A DNA stretch of 64,000 bases, from NCBI GenBank assembly GCA_963798745.1, contig CAWCUF010000007.1:443400-507399 (forward strand), written 5' to 3'. The translations under genes were made by a program, and so were the position numbers. Below are positions 48,090 to 57,211 of the stretch, in pieces. The notes under the pieces are model-generated. The model was not told where the DNA came from. It made no database searches and was given only the letters and a program-made list of their open reading frames with translations. This stretch comes from Prado023 sp963798745. GTDB lineage: Bacteria; Actinomycetota; Actinomycetes; S36-B12; CAIYMF01. Numbering within the stretch: the stretch's first letter is position 1; every line of letters begins with the position of its first letter.

Positions 48090-48818
48090 TCAGCGCCCGC
48101 GGGTGGCCGCGAGGAACACCGACGATCCGAAGGGCAGGTTTCCCCGCCGCAGGGCGATCCGATCCGCCCGGGCCAGGCGCAGGAGGGCGGCGTTGACCCG
48201 GGGAGGCAGCTGCGGCAGGGCGACGATGTCAGCAGCGCCTCCCGCGCGGGGGCGGCGCACGCGGCGGGCCAGCCGCTCGGCGGCGAACATCGGGAACACG
48301 GACGCGAACCCGTAGGTCGCGCGGTCCACCATGAACCCGGAGCGCTGCACGGCAGCGACGGCGCGGGGTCGGGTGTAGCGGCGGTGGTGGCCGTTGGCCA
48401 CGTCGAAGTCGCTCCACGCCCAGGTGTAGGCCGGCACCGACATGAGGAACCGCCCGCCGGGGCGCAGGACCCGGCGCACCTCTGCCAGCGCGGTCGCTTC
48501 GGGGTCGCAGTGCTCGATCACGTCGAAGGCGGTCACGGCGTCGAACGTGCCGTCGGCGAAGGGCAGGGCGAGCGCGGAGCCGCACACCCCGCCAGCGCCG
48601 AGCCCACGCGGATCGATGTCCAGCGAGACGGTGCGCCCGGTGGCGGCGCGCAGCCACCCAGCGCTGGGCCCGTCGGCGCTGCCCAGGTCGAGGACGAGCC
48701 CGGCATCCTGGACGTGCTCGCGCAGGGCCGCCTCCAGCAGGTCGGCGCGGGCGACGTACCACCAGTAGTCGGGGGCGGCGATGGACGCCGAGCCCCCGTG
48801 TCCGTCGCCCTGATGCAC
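48090..48818 (-). CDS. Class I SAM-dependent methyltransferase
   Basis: The 242-aa product has the SAM-binding motif VLDLGSADGPSAGWL, acidic LDIDPRGL, FDAVTAFDVIEHCDPEATALAEVRRVLRPGGRFLMSVP and HHRRYTRPRAV, typical of Methyltransf_11/25-type enzymes of polysaccharide or lipid loci. The start is ATG 48818 (MHQGDGHGG); a later start is possible. The 275-bp gap 47815-48089 to its left has only CCCGCTGCCCGC-type low complexity. Confidence 0.85.
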   Translation of the reverse strand: MHQGDGHGGSASIAAPDYWWYVARADLLEAALREHVQDAGLVLDLGSADGPSAGWLRAATGRTVSLDIDPRGLGAGGVCGSALALPFADGTFDAVTAFDVIEHCDPEATALAEVRRVLRPGGRFLMSVPAYTWAWSDFDVANGHHRRYTRPRAVAAVQRSGFMVDRATYGFASVFPMFAAERLARRVRRPRAGGAADIVALPQLPPRVNAALLRLARADRIALRRGNLPFGSSVFLAATRGR

Positions 48819-48994
48819 GCGGGCAGCCTATCGCCGGCCGGACGGGTGCCTCGGGTCCGAGTCACGGATGCCGGTCGGTCAACGGCATGCGCCGCGTCGT
48901 GGCTGAAGGCCGCACGTGGCGGCCCATCGAAGCCGGAGGAGCCGCGGTGGTAACGCGGCAGGAGTGCATCGCGCTGGCGGGATAGCGTGCGGGG

Positions 48995-49678
48995 GTGCGG
49001 ATCCTGTATGTGTGCACGGCCAACATCTGCCGCTCCGCCTCGGCCCAGCAGTTGCTGCGCGCCGCAGTCGCTGAGCACCCGGAGCTGGCAGGCACTGAGG
49101 TGCGCTCGGCCGGGACCCACGCGATTGTCGGGGCACCAGGCTGCCGGGTGGCGCCGGCGCTGGTCGGGCACGCCGGGGAGCACCGTTCCCAGCAGCTGAC
49201 TCCGGGGCTCGTGGCGTGGGCGGACCTGATCCTGACAGCCGCGCGCGACCATCGTCCGCCGATCGCCACGCTCTCCCCGGCGTCGCGCAGCCGCACGTTC
49301 ACCATCAGGCAGGCGGGCCGGATTGCCGACTGGATCGTGGATATCGGGATGATCGCCGCCGCGCAGGAGCCCGGCGACCGGCTCGAGCGCTACCCGCAGG
49401 GCGATCCACGTCGCCTCGTGCCGGACCTGCCTGAGCGCGCCGATGCTCGCGCGGCCTGGCTGGTCGCGGAGATGGATGCCGCGCGTGGGATGGCGCCCGC
49501 GTCACACAGCTCGCAGTCCACTGCGGCCGTGCCCTCGCTGCCGGGCGAGGCACACGTCGATGACGTCCTGGACCCGCACGTCCTGGGCATGGGGCTGCAC
49601 CAGCTGGGCTTCGAGCAGCTCCGGGACTCGACCGACGCGCTCGTGCGGGTCCTGCGAGGGGTCGCGCGGGCGAAGTGA
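48995..49678 (+). CDS. Low-molecular-weight protein tyrosine phosphatase
   Basis: The 227-aa product starts MRILYVCTANICRSASAQ with the P-loop C7-x5-R13 and has a late DPHVLGM segment carrying the general-acid DP. It is longer than usual (about 150-200 aa). Such phosphatases often pair with bacterial tyrosine kinases in capsule or exopolysaccharide control, which fits the glycosyltransferase neighbours. The start is GTG 48995. Confidence 0.88.
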   Translation: MRILYVCTANICRSASAQQLLRAAVAEHPELAGTEVRSAGTHAIVGAPGCRVAPALVGHAGEHRSQQLTPGLVAWADLILTAARDHRPPIATLSPASRSRTFTIRQAGRIADWIVDIGMIAAAQEPGDRLERYPQGDPRRLVPDLPERADARAAWLVAEMDAARGMAPASHSSQSTAAVPSLPGEAHVDDVLDPHVLGMGLHQLGFEQLRDSTDALVRVLRGVARAK

Positions 49679-49755
49679 CGCTGCCTGGGTAGACGACCGG
49701 CGAGAGGCCGTCCGCGCCCGCCGCCGCAGCCACGCAAGGGCGTTCACGGCCCGGG

Positions 49756-50166
49756 TCACCCTGGGGAGGCGTCCTCGAGCGCCGCGTGGAGATCGGTCTG
49801 CCCGAAGTCGTTGCCGACGAAGAGCAACGGCTCGCCAGCGGCCTTCGCCAAGCCGTAGGACAGGCAGTCTCCGAAGTTCAGGCCCGCCGGGTGGCCGCTG
49901 CCCTTCCCGAAGTCCGCGTAGGCCGCTCGGGCGGCCCTCGCCTGGGCGGCATCGAATGGCGCCGGCTCGATGCCCAACAGTGCCAGGAGCTCATCCAGGC
50001 GACGGCTGAGCACTGGGTCGCCCACACGGTCGACCACGGCGGCCGCCTCGACGTAGCTGGCCGCGGAGATCCGCGCGGCCCCGGCGGCGAGGATGGCCTC
50101 CGCGAGCTGTTCGGCTGCAGGCTCGCCCCGAAGGATGGCGATGATGGCCGAAGTGTCGACGATCAT
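49756..50166 (-). CDS. vapC: VapC toxin (PIN-domain ribonuclease)
   Basis: The 136-aa PIN-domain protein has acidic residues at D4 (MIVDTSAIIAI), E40, D100 (NFGDCLSYG) and D120 (VGNDF), which together bind Mg2+ for RNA cleavage. It overlaps vapB by ATGA, as typical for the operon. Confidence 0.93.
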   Translation of the reverse strand: MIVDTSAIIAILRGEPAAEQLAEAILAAGAARISAASYVEAAAVVDRVGDPVLSRRLDELLALLGIEPAPFDAAQARAARAAYADFGKGSGHPAGLNFGDCLSYGLAKAAGEPLLFVGNDFGQTDLHAALEDASPG

Positions 50167-50456
50167 CGGGGGAGGCCAGCGTCGTCGTACAGCTGCGCTG
50201 TCGGGTCGGCGTAGCTGCCGTCAGCGTCGGCTCCGAGCCCGGCGCGGGCGAACCGGGGCGCAGTGTCGGCGATCAGGGCGCGGAGTCGATCCCGGGGTTC
50301 GCCCTCGGCCGTCTGCGCGGCCTGGTGGGCGGCGAGCAGTTCTGCTAGCCGGGCCTCGATGGCGCTGGCCACGGCCTCGGACTTCGACTCGCCGGTGAGC
50401 CGGGCGAGCTCGTCGATCGACTGCAGGGTCTGTTGGTTCTTCAGGTTGAGCGCCAT
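50163..50456 (-). CDS. vapB: VapB antitoxin (PSK transcription-factor type)
   Basis: The 97-aa product starts MALNLKNQQTLQSIDELARLTGESKSEAV, a ribbon-helix-helix DNA-binding N-terminus of the Rv0623-type VapB group; its C-terminal tail (YADPTAQLYDDAGLPR) would occupy the VapC site. ATG 50456 is preceded by GGAGG. It is probably autoregulated through the palindrome at 50478-50496. Confidence 0.92.
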   Translation of the reverse strand: MALNLKNQQTLQSIDELARLTGESKSEAVASAIEARLAELLAAHQAAQTAEGEPRDRLRALIADTAPRFARAGLGADADGSYADPTAQLYDDAGLPR

Positions 50457-50477
50457 GGTGGTACCTCCGTTTGCGAA

Positions 50478-50496
50478 AAGGTACCAAGGGTACCTT
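50478..50496. promoter_or_regulatory. VapBC operator palindrome
   Basis: AAGGTACC-AAG-GGTACCTT is a perfect 8-bp inverted repeat with a 3-nt spacer, 22 bp upstream of vapB. A further GGTACC half-site (50460-50465) overlaps the vapB ribosome binding site. Confidence 0.65.
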
Positions 50497-50562
50497 CGTG
50501 CGTCATGGTGTACCGGAAAGGGGAGGAGGGTCGAGTCGTCGTGAACGCCCCCGTGTGGAGCC

Positions 50563-50871
50563 TCAGTCGGTGCTGCCAGATGATGGCCGTCCGAGTCCCG
50601 TGTCGCGGCGATCGCCCCCTGAGCGTCGGGCGATCTCACGCCGGCCGCCCAGGTCGTCGACGAGTCGTCGAACGTCAGCCCCCAGCAGGCGCAACTCCTC
50701 GAGAGCGCCCAGAGCGGCCGCAACGCAGGTGGCCCCGCGCGCCGTGAGGGTGACCGTCGTGACACCCGAGTGCGAAGCGATTACGCACTCGAAGGCGTGA
50801 GCGATCGCATCCTCGAGGTCCTCGGTGATGGGTGCGAGTTCGAAGACAAGTTCCTTGGAGCCCCGCTTCAT
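50563..50871 (-). CDS. Small putative DNA-binding protein, C-terminus altered
   Basis: The 102-aa frame starts MKRGSKELVFELAPITEDLE and has VTLTARGATCVAAALGALEEL and DLGGRREIARRSGGD. These resemble a small actinobacterial HTH family where this segment is followed by a helix that binds DNA. The C-terminus (RRDTGLGRPSSGSTD) does not look native, so truncation or a frameshift is possible. It stands just upstream of vapBC on the same strand, but 107 bp away and without overlap. Confidence 0.45.
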   Translation of the reverse strand: MKRGSKELVFELAPITEDLEDAIAHAFECVIASHSGVTTVTLTARGATCVAAALGALEELRLLGADVRRLVDDLGGRREIARRSGGDRRDTGLGRPSSGSTD

Positions 50872-50970
50872 GTGGATAATCCTCAGACCGAGGGACCGCC
50901 CGTCCAAGGGGGCGCGGTAGTAGTCCCCTCCCGGGGCCGGGCGTTCCCGAGGGCTCCCGCGGCGGGCCGA

Positions 50971-51510
50971 CTACTCGACCGTGATCGTGAAGTCCCCGGA
51001 CTGGCCAAGGATCGGAGCGTCGGCCGACAGGGAGACGGCGTCGGACACGTCCTCCTCCGGGACCACCGCGCGGAAGGTCAGCGTCTGGCCCATGTCGAGC
51101 GTCATGTACGCGGCCAGGTCGTCGTTGACCATGACAGGTGCGGTGATGACGGACATCGTGCCGTCCTCGTTCGGTATCACGAGCACGACGGACTCACCGG
51201 CCAACTTCTTCGGGACCGTCACGGTGACCTGGACGGGCTCCCCTGCCCGCGAGGTCGAGCTGGAGAGCTCCACCTCCACTCCCCGGACATCGTCGGACTC
51301 CTCGGGGGCGGGGATGGTCGTGGGGCTCGCTGAGGCGATGACGCCCGCACCTGCGGACGCGTCACCGGTCGGCGCTGGCTCGCTGGCGGAGGCTGCCGTC
51401 CCGGAGGGCGCCGGTTCCTCAGGTGCACTCGACCCCGTGCACCCCGTCAGGAGAAGGCAACCTGCCGTTGCCAGAGCGGCCATGGTCCTGATCCCCGTTG
51501 TTGTCAGCAT
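50971..51510 (-). CDS. Secreted lipoprotein of unknown function
   Basis: The 179-aa product has a lipoprotein signal peptide with lipobox LLTGC (MAALATAGCLLLTGC), a Ser/Ala/Pro/Glu-rich linker (about residues 27-70) and a C-terminal beta-rich domain (VEVELSSSTSRAGEPVQVTV to GDFTITVE) like an Ig-type fold. It lies near another lipoprotein and the multicopper oxidase gene, on the opposite strand from the latter. Confidence 0.7.
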   Translation of the reverse strand: MLTTTGIRTMAALATAGCLLLTGCTGSSAPEEPAPSGTAASASEPAPTGDASAGAGVIASASPTTIPAPEESDDVRGVEVELSSSTSRAGEPVQVTVTVPKKLAGESVVLVIPNEDGTMSVITAPVMVNDDLAAYMTLDMGQTLTFRAVVPEEDVSDAVSLSADAPILGQSGDFTITVE

Positions 51511-51625
51511 GGGGGCATGGTAGGCAACAACCGCCCAGGAAGCCGCCTCGACGCGCGAGCGACATCCTCAACGCCGCGCAGCCGGATACGTGGGCGAAGA
51601 GCCCGCAGGCCCAGTGGGTGCCTGC

Positions 51626-52139
51626 CTACGGCGCTGCGGACGCCGAGGGGCTCCCGAGCTGGCAGGCATCGGTGATCTTGGCCGAGGACGACGTGAGCTC
51701 CGTGCGCATCTCCTCGGTCGACGAGGTGAAGCGGACCTGGGCAGCACGGACCTCCTCCTCGCTCGCGCCGTCGGCCACCAACTGCATGACCTCCGCATAG
51801 CCGGTGCCCGCGGATCGATTGGCAGCCACCTCGTCGGCGGTCACCAGTTGGAGCTCGCCGGCGGAGACCCAGAGGTTGTCGAACGTGGCGAGCAGCGCCA
51901 CTCCCGAGGCTGCATCCTCCGGAGTGGAGGCCAGGGCTCCCAGGCTGGTGGCGATCGACGCGTATGCCTGGCACCACTGCTCGGTCGTGACCGCGAGCCG
52001 TGCCCGAGCCGGGGGCCGATGAGGCGGACACCTGCGTAGTGCCAGCGGCTTCGGATCCGTCGCCGGTGCACGCGGACAGCGACAGCGCCAACGCGAGTGC
52101 CGCTACGCAGGGGACCGCACGTCGCACGGTGGAAGGCAT
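51626..52139 (-). pseudogene. Second lipoprotein, frame broken near 52020
   Basis: ATG 52139 starts MPSTVRRAVPCVAALALALS with lipobox LSAC. The frame then fails near 52015-52030, and the natural continuation ARARLAVTTEQWCQAYASI leads to LLATFDNLWVSAGELQLVTA and ends at 51626. One extra base in a CCCCCGG run explains it. The helical C-terminal domain has no recognised family. A consensus error is as likely as real inactivation. Confidence 0.55.
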
Positions 52140-52321
52140 CTCTAACCTCTCTGTCGGTCTGCGGAAGCGTAGCCGCCTGAACCCAACCCGGGCGAGCAAC
52201 GCCCGCTGCCATCGTTCCCAGGGGCCACCCTCTGGCTCGCTGGGTGCTGATGGAGAAGCCGACTATAGAGGCACATAGGGCCGCATACTGCTGCGACTGC
52301 CTGCGAAGGTCACCGGCGCAA

Positions 52322-52490
52322 ATTCGATCACTTCGCGTGTTCGAATGGTCACAATAAATGACATTCGTCGGCGTTCTCGCCCGTCCCATCAGTGGACCAC
52401 CTGTGGCGGCCAGGGTGAGCACGAGCCGCCGGGACGCCGGGCATTCGACTACTTTCCGTGCTCAAGCGTTCACAATGAATGACATTGAGC
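52322..52490. promoter_or_regulatory. Pair of diverged 46-bp direct repeats upstream of the multicopper oxidase
   Basis: ATTCGATCACTTCGCGTG (from 52322) and ATTCGACTACTTTCCGTG (from 52443) begin two copies, about 36 of 46 bases identical, each ending TCACAATRAATGACATT. They are 121 bp apart and AT-rich compared with the surroundings. They lie in the 488-bp gap 52140-52627 between a lipoprotein and the multicopper oxidase, which start divergently. Promoter or activator sites for one or both genes are likely; the identity of the factor is unknown. Confidence 0.5.
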
Positions 52491-52627
52491 GGCAATTCGG
52501 ACACGATCCTCAATGCCCCCCATAAATGTCCCCCATGATCAGAGCCTTCTCGCTGGCGCTGCAAGGGCAGGCTCCACTAACTTGCGCGCAGCCTGTCCGG
52601 GAAATGCAGAACTAGCGGGGTCACGTC

Positions 52628-55600
52628 ATGGCACGATCGTCGGGTTTCAAGGTCATCAACATCGTCGCTGTCCTGGCGCTGATCCTCGCGCTGGCAGGTC
52701 AGGTGGGGCGCTCGGCGCTGCCGGCCGCGGCCGCCCCGGTCGGGACCTCGACGGGAGGCGTCCCGACCAGCGAGACCGACGAGGCGAACGTGCCGCACTA
52801 CTTCGGGCCGTGGCCGAACTGGGCGAACAGCCCCCTGACGACTCCCAACGTCGAGGTGGAGATCCTCGGCGATGGCTCCGGTGCCAAGGCCATCGCGACC
52901 GTTGGGGGCGACGGCGCGGTCACCGAACTCACGCTGACTGATCCGGGCAGCGGCTACACGCAGGCCACCGTGGCGATCACCGGTGCCGGCAGCGGTGCTG
53001 CGGCGAGCGCCACGGTGGCCGGCTCGGGCGCCGTCACAAGCGTGACGGTCGACACCGGGGGTTCCGGGTACACCGCGCCCACAGTGTCCTTCGCCGGCGG
53101 CGGCGGTGCCGGGACCCTGGTCCAGGTCGGCAACACCCTGCGGGACCGTGCGTACGCCACCGACTACCCGAACGTCAGTGAACCTGAGCCCGCGCTCGTG
53201 GTGCTCCCGACGGCCCTGCCCGCGGGGACGCTCACGCAGTTCCTGACCTGGAACCAGGCCGACCAGGGTGCCAGCCAATACCCGTCGGCCGGCAAGAAGT
53301 TCAGGGGCTATGTCCTGCGCCCCACCGCAACCGCTGACGAGTACCAGGTCGTGTTCGCCAGCGCCGAACTCACCGTCCCCGTGCTTGCGGACCCAGGCGT
53401 GTCCCAACCGGCCGCCTACCCGGTGGCCGACGTTGCCGTCCAGGCCGGCGACGTGCTCGCGTTCTACGGCGCTGGCATCCCGCTGGACAACAACGGGGGC
53501 AGCGACACGCTCAGCTACCCCGCGCCGACCGCACCGGTGCAGGACGCCACGATCGCGCTCGGCGGCGCCGAGTTCCCGGTCAACTCCCAGGATCGGACCT
53601 ACTCCTTCGCTGCGACCATGCTTGACGCCTCCGGGGTGACCACACCGGTCCCGGCCAGCGCCACGGCCTACGGAAGCGTGGACGCGATCACGCTCGATGC
53701 CCCCGGCGCCGGCTACACGTTCCCCACCGTCGGCATCGACTTCCCGGATGGGCCCGACGGCGTGCAGGCCACGGCCCACGTGGTGTGCGCAGAGACCAAC
53801 TGCAACAACAACGGCGATCCGGTGACGATCACCGAGGTGGTCGTGGACAACCCGGGCTCCGGCTACTCGACCGCGCCGGGCATCGTCGTGCGCGACGGCA
53901 CGCAGTTCGATCCCATCACAGTCATCGACGGCGAGGAAGCCAAGGCATCGGCCTCCTTGACCCTCAACTCGGTGGTCGTGGACCAGCCGGGTGACGGCTA
54001 CATCTCGCCCCCCACCGTCACGATCAACGACGCCGACGGCAACGGTGCCACGGCCACCGCCACGATCAACGCCGGAGCGGTCACCGGGCTCACCCTCGAC
54101 GCACCGGGGGCCGACTACATCACGCCAGGCATCAAGAAGTTCGAGGACGACCTGCCGCTGACGTGCACCCCACCGAACTGCCCGACCACCGGAAAGTACC
54201 TGCCGGTCGCCGTCCCGACGGTGAAGACCTACATCGACGACGAGGGCACGCCGATCGAGGCCGACGAGTACGTCATCGGCCTGGTGCAGTACAAGGCGAA
54301 GTTCCACAAGGACCTGCCCGCCACGATGGTGCGCGGCTACGTGCAGTTGTGGACATCAGAACTTGCCGACAAGGGGATCCCAGCGGGCCTTCCGCTGGCC
54401 AACGAGCTCATGGACGGCTCCTTCGTCGACACCGGCTACACCGCGGTCACGCCGCCGCAGTTCCTCGGCCCGTTCATCGGGGCGACCAAGGACCGGCCGG
54501 TCCGGATCGTGTTCCGCAACCTGCTCCCCACGGGCGATGACGGCGACCTGTTCCTGCCCGTCGACAGCTCGATGATGGGTTCGGGCAAGCTGCCCATGGA
54601 CATGGACATGGTCGTCGCCGGCAACGGGAAGGTCACTGACGAGGTCCGCGTCCCTGACTGCACCAAGGCGCCCAAGGCCCTCGACTGCTTCAAGGACAAC
54701 CGGGGGACGCTGCACCTGCATGGCGGGATCACGCCGTGGATCAGCGACGGGACGCCCCATCAGTGGATCACCCCGAAGGACGAGAACACCCCCTATCCGC
54801 AGGGCGTCAGCGTCCGCGACGTGCCCGACATGGTCGGCCCGGACGGGGCCGGATGCGAGGCCAAAGACGACGGCTGCTCGACGTTCTACTACACCAACCA
54901 GCAGAGCGCGCGGCTGATGTTCTACCACGACCACGCCTGGGGCATCACCCGCCTGAACGTGTACGCCGGCGAGGCCGCGGGCTACATGATCACCGACGCG
55001 ATGGAGCAGAAGCTCATCGCTGACGGGACCGTGCCCAGCGACCAACTGCCGCTGATCGTCCAGGACCGCACCTTCGTCCCCGGCCCCGAGCAGTTGGCAG
55101 CGCAGGACCCGACGTGGGACACCGACCGCTGGGGCGGGGAGGGCAACTTCTGGTACCACCATGTCTACATGCCTGCCCAGAACCCGGGTGACGCCTCCGG
55201 CATGAGCGCCTACGGGCGGTGGATGTACGGGCCCTGGTTCTGGCCGCCGGCCAAGGACACCGTGTACGGGCCGATCGCGAACCCCTACTTCAACAAGGAC
55301 CCCAACGCGGACCCGCCGTTCAGCGAGGACCTGGCCGTCCCCTGCAGCGTGGACGATCCGAACACGTGGCAGTACGACACGGATCCCTACTGCGAGCCGG
55401 AGATGATCCCCGGCACACCGAACATCTCGGCGGGCATGGAGCAGTTCAACGACACCCCGATCGTCAATGGGGTGGCCTACCCGACGACGACGGTGGATCC
55501 CAAGTCGTACCGGCTGCGCGTGCTCAATGCGGCCAACGACCGGTTCTTCAACTTCCAGTGGTACGTCGCTGACCCGGATGCGGCCAACGGCGACGGCCAG

Positions 55601-57211
55601 TCCGAGGTCAAGCTCAAGAAGTCCGAGCTCGAGGCGGCCCAGCTCGACCCGGTGATCTTCCCGACGCCGGACACCGATGGCGGCGCCCTGGACGGCCCGG
55701 ACTGGATCCAGATCGGGACCGAGGGCGGATTCCTGCCCGCGCCGACGGTCGTCGACGGCCAGCAGGAGACCACCTGGATCACCGACCCGACCCGGTTCGA
55801 CGTCGGCAACGTGGACAAGCACTCGCTGCTCCTGGCTCCCGCTGAGCGAGCGGATGCCATCGTGGACTTCTCGAAGTTCGCGGGCAAGACGCTGATCCTC
55901 TACAACGACGCCCCCGCGGCCTTCCCGGCCCGTGTGCCCTCGTACGACTACTACACGGGAGCCCCGGACCTCAGCCCTGTGGGCGCGCCGAAGATCCTGC
56001 CCGGGTACGGGCCGAACACCCGCACCATCATGCGGGTCAAGGTCGCCGACGCGGCGCCGGCGGTGGCATTCGACATGACCAAGTTGAACAAGGCCTTCCG
56101 GCACACGGCGGCTGGGGGCGGGGTGTTCGAGGCCTCGCAGAACCCGATCATCGTGGGCCAGAACACCTACAACTCCGCCTACGGCACCAACTTCACCGGG
56201 ACCGGTGACTGCAGCGCCGCCAGCACGACGCGGTGCGACGGATACGTCCGGGTCGACGACACCGACGACTTCAACTTCAACACGCTCGCCAAGCCGAACG
56301 AGAAGAAGACGATCAAACTCGAGCCGAAGGCCATCCATGACGAGATGAACTCGTCGACCTTCGACGAGTTCGGCCGGATGACGGCCAACCTCGGCATCGA
56401 GGCTTCGCCCCCGACGCCCGGTGCGCAGAACGTGACCCTGTACCCGTACGTGAACCCACCGACCGAGCTGATCGACACCACGAAGCTGCCCAAGATCGAC
56501 GTGACCTACGAGAACGGCGAGGCAGCCAGCAACGTGGATATCAAGCCGATCGGGCTCGCCGATGACGGCAGCCAGCTCTGGCGGGTGACCCACAACGGTG
56601 TGGACACGCACCCGATCCACTTCCACCTCTACGACGTCCAGGTGCTCAACCGGGTGACGTGGGACAACATCATCAAGCCACCGGACCCGGAGGAGCTGGG
56701 CTGGAAGGACACGGTGCGCATGGCGCCACTGGAGGACACGATCGTGGCCCTGCGCCCGATCATCCCCGAGCTGCCCTGGGAGGTCCCGAACTCCGTGCGG
56801 CTGCTCAACCCGATGATGAAGCCCGGGTCGACCGACATGTTCAACAGCATCGACCCGCAGGGCAATCCGACGACTCCCATCGAGAACAAGCTGGTCAACT
56901 TCGGGTGGGAGTACGTCTTCCACTGCCACATCCTCAGCCATGAGGAGATGGACATGATGCGGCCGCAGGCTGTGGCCTACCCGCCGCGGAAGGCCGACGG
57001 GCTGACGTTCGCGAAGGTCAACTCGGGTGGGGCTGAGCGGGTCCAGGTGACGTGGAACGACAACTCGATCGCCGAGACGTCCTACGTCCTGCAGCGCATG
57101 GACGGCACCGATTGGGTCGACGTCGGGTCGCCAATCGAGAGGGCGCTGGACCAGCCCAACACGAAGGGCACGACGGAGAGCCGTGGTCGACCGGACTCGG
57201 ACGTCAGGTGA
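52628..57211 (+). CDS. Giant secreted multicopper oxidase
   Basis: The frame encodes 1,527 aa, far above the 500-600 aa of CotA/CueO. A Sec signal peptide (INIVAVLALILALAGQVG, cleavage after ALPAAAA) leads into about 500 residues with at least five beta-repeats of the form GSGYTxPTV. The oxidase core (about residues 640-1450) has all four copper motifs: HLHGG near 695, YHDHAWG near 766, HPIHFH near 1328 and HCHILSHEEMDMM near 1432. All type 1, 2 and 3 ligands appear present. Large enzymes of this kind include Mn(II) oxidases and metal-reduction factors, so a metal substrate is plausible but unproven. The frame then enters an FN3 domain and breaks near 57190, so the protein is probably longer. 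Confidence 0.88.
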   Translation: MARSSGFKVINIVAVLALILALAGQVGRSALPAAAAPVGTSTGGVPTSETDEANVPHYFGPWPNWANSPLTTPNVEVEILGDGSGAKAIATVGGDGAVTELTLTDPGSGYTQATVAITGAGSGAAASATVAGSGAVTSVTVDTGGSGYTAPTVSFAGGGGAGTLVQVGNTLRDRAYATDYPNVSEPEPALVVLPTALPAGTLTQFLTWNQADQGASQYPSAGKKFRGYVLRPTATADEYQVVFASAELTVPVLADPGVSQPAAYPVADVAVQAGDVLAFYGAGIPLDNNGGSDTLSYPAPTAPVQDATIALGGAEFPVNSQDRTYSFAATMLDASGVTTPVPASATAYGSVDAITLDAPGAGYTFPTVGIDFPDGPDGVQATAHVVCAETNCNNNGDPVTITEVVVDNPGSGYSTAPGIVVRDGTQFDPITVIDGEEAKASASLTLNSVVVDQPGDGYISPPTVTINDADGNGATATATINAGAVTGLTLDAPGADYITPGIKKFEDDLPLTCTPPNCPTTGKYLPVAVPTVKTYIDDEGTPIEADEYVIGLVQYKAKFHKDLPATMVRGYVQLWTSELADKGIPAGLPLANELMDGSFVDTGYTAVTPPQFLGPFIGATKDRPVRIVFRNLLPTGDDGDLFLPVDSSMMGSGKLPMDMDMVVAGNGKVTDEVRVPDCTKAPKALDCFKDNRGTLHLHGGITPWISDGTPHQWITPKDENTPYPQGVSVRDVPDMVGPDGAGCEAKDDGCSTFYYTNQQSARLMFYHDHAWGITRLNVYAGEAAGYMITDAMEQKLIADGTVPSDQLPLIVQDRTFVPGPEQLAAQDPTWDTDRWGGEGNFWYHHVYMPAQNPGDASGMSAYGRWMYGPWFWPPAKDTVYGPIANPYFNKDPNADPPFSEDLAVPCSVDDPNTWQYDTDPYCEPEMIPGTPNISAGMEQFNDTPIVNGVAYPTTTVDPKSYRLRVLNAANDRFFNFQWYVADPDAANGDGQSEVKLKKSELEAAQLDPVIFPTPDTDGGALDGPDWIQIGTEGGFLPAPTVVDGQQETTWITDPTRFDVGNVDKHSLLLAPAERADAIVDFSKFAGKTLILYNDAPAAFPARVPSYDYYTGAPDLSPVGAPKILPGYGPNTRTIMRVKVADAAPAVAFDMTKLNKAFRHTAAGGGVFEASQNPIIVGQNTYNSAYGTNFTGTGDCSAASTTRCDGYVRVDDTDDFNFNTLAKPNEKKTIKLEPKAIHDEMNSSTFDEFGRMTANLGIEASPPTPGAQNVTLYPYVNPPTELIDTTKLPKIDVTYENGEAASNVDIKPIGLADDGSQLWRVTHNGVDTHPIHFHLYDVQVLNRVTWDNIIKPPDPEELGWKDTVRMAPLEDTIVALRPIIPELPWEVPNSVRLLNPMMKPGSTDMFNSIDPQGNPTTPIENKLVNFGWEYVFHCHILSHEEMDMMRPQAVAYPPRKADGLTFAKVNSGGAERVQVTWNDNSIAETSYVLQRMDGTDWVDVGSPIERALDQPNTKGTTESRGRPDSDVR

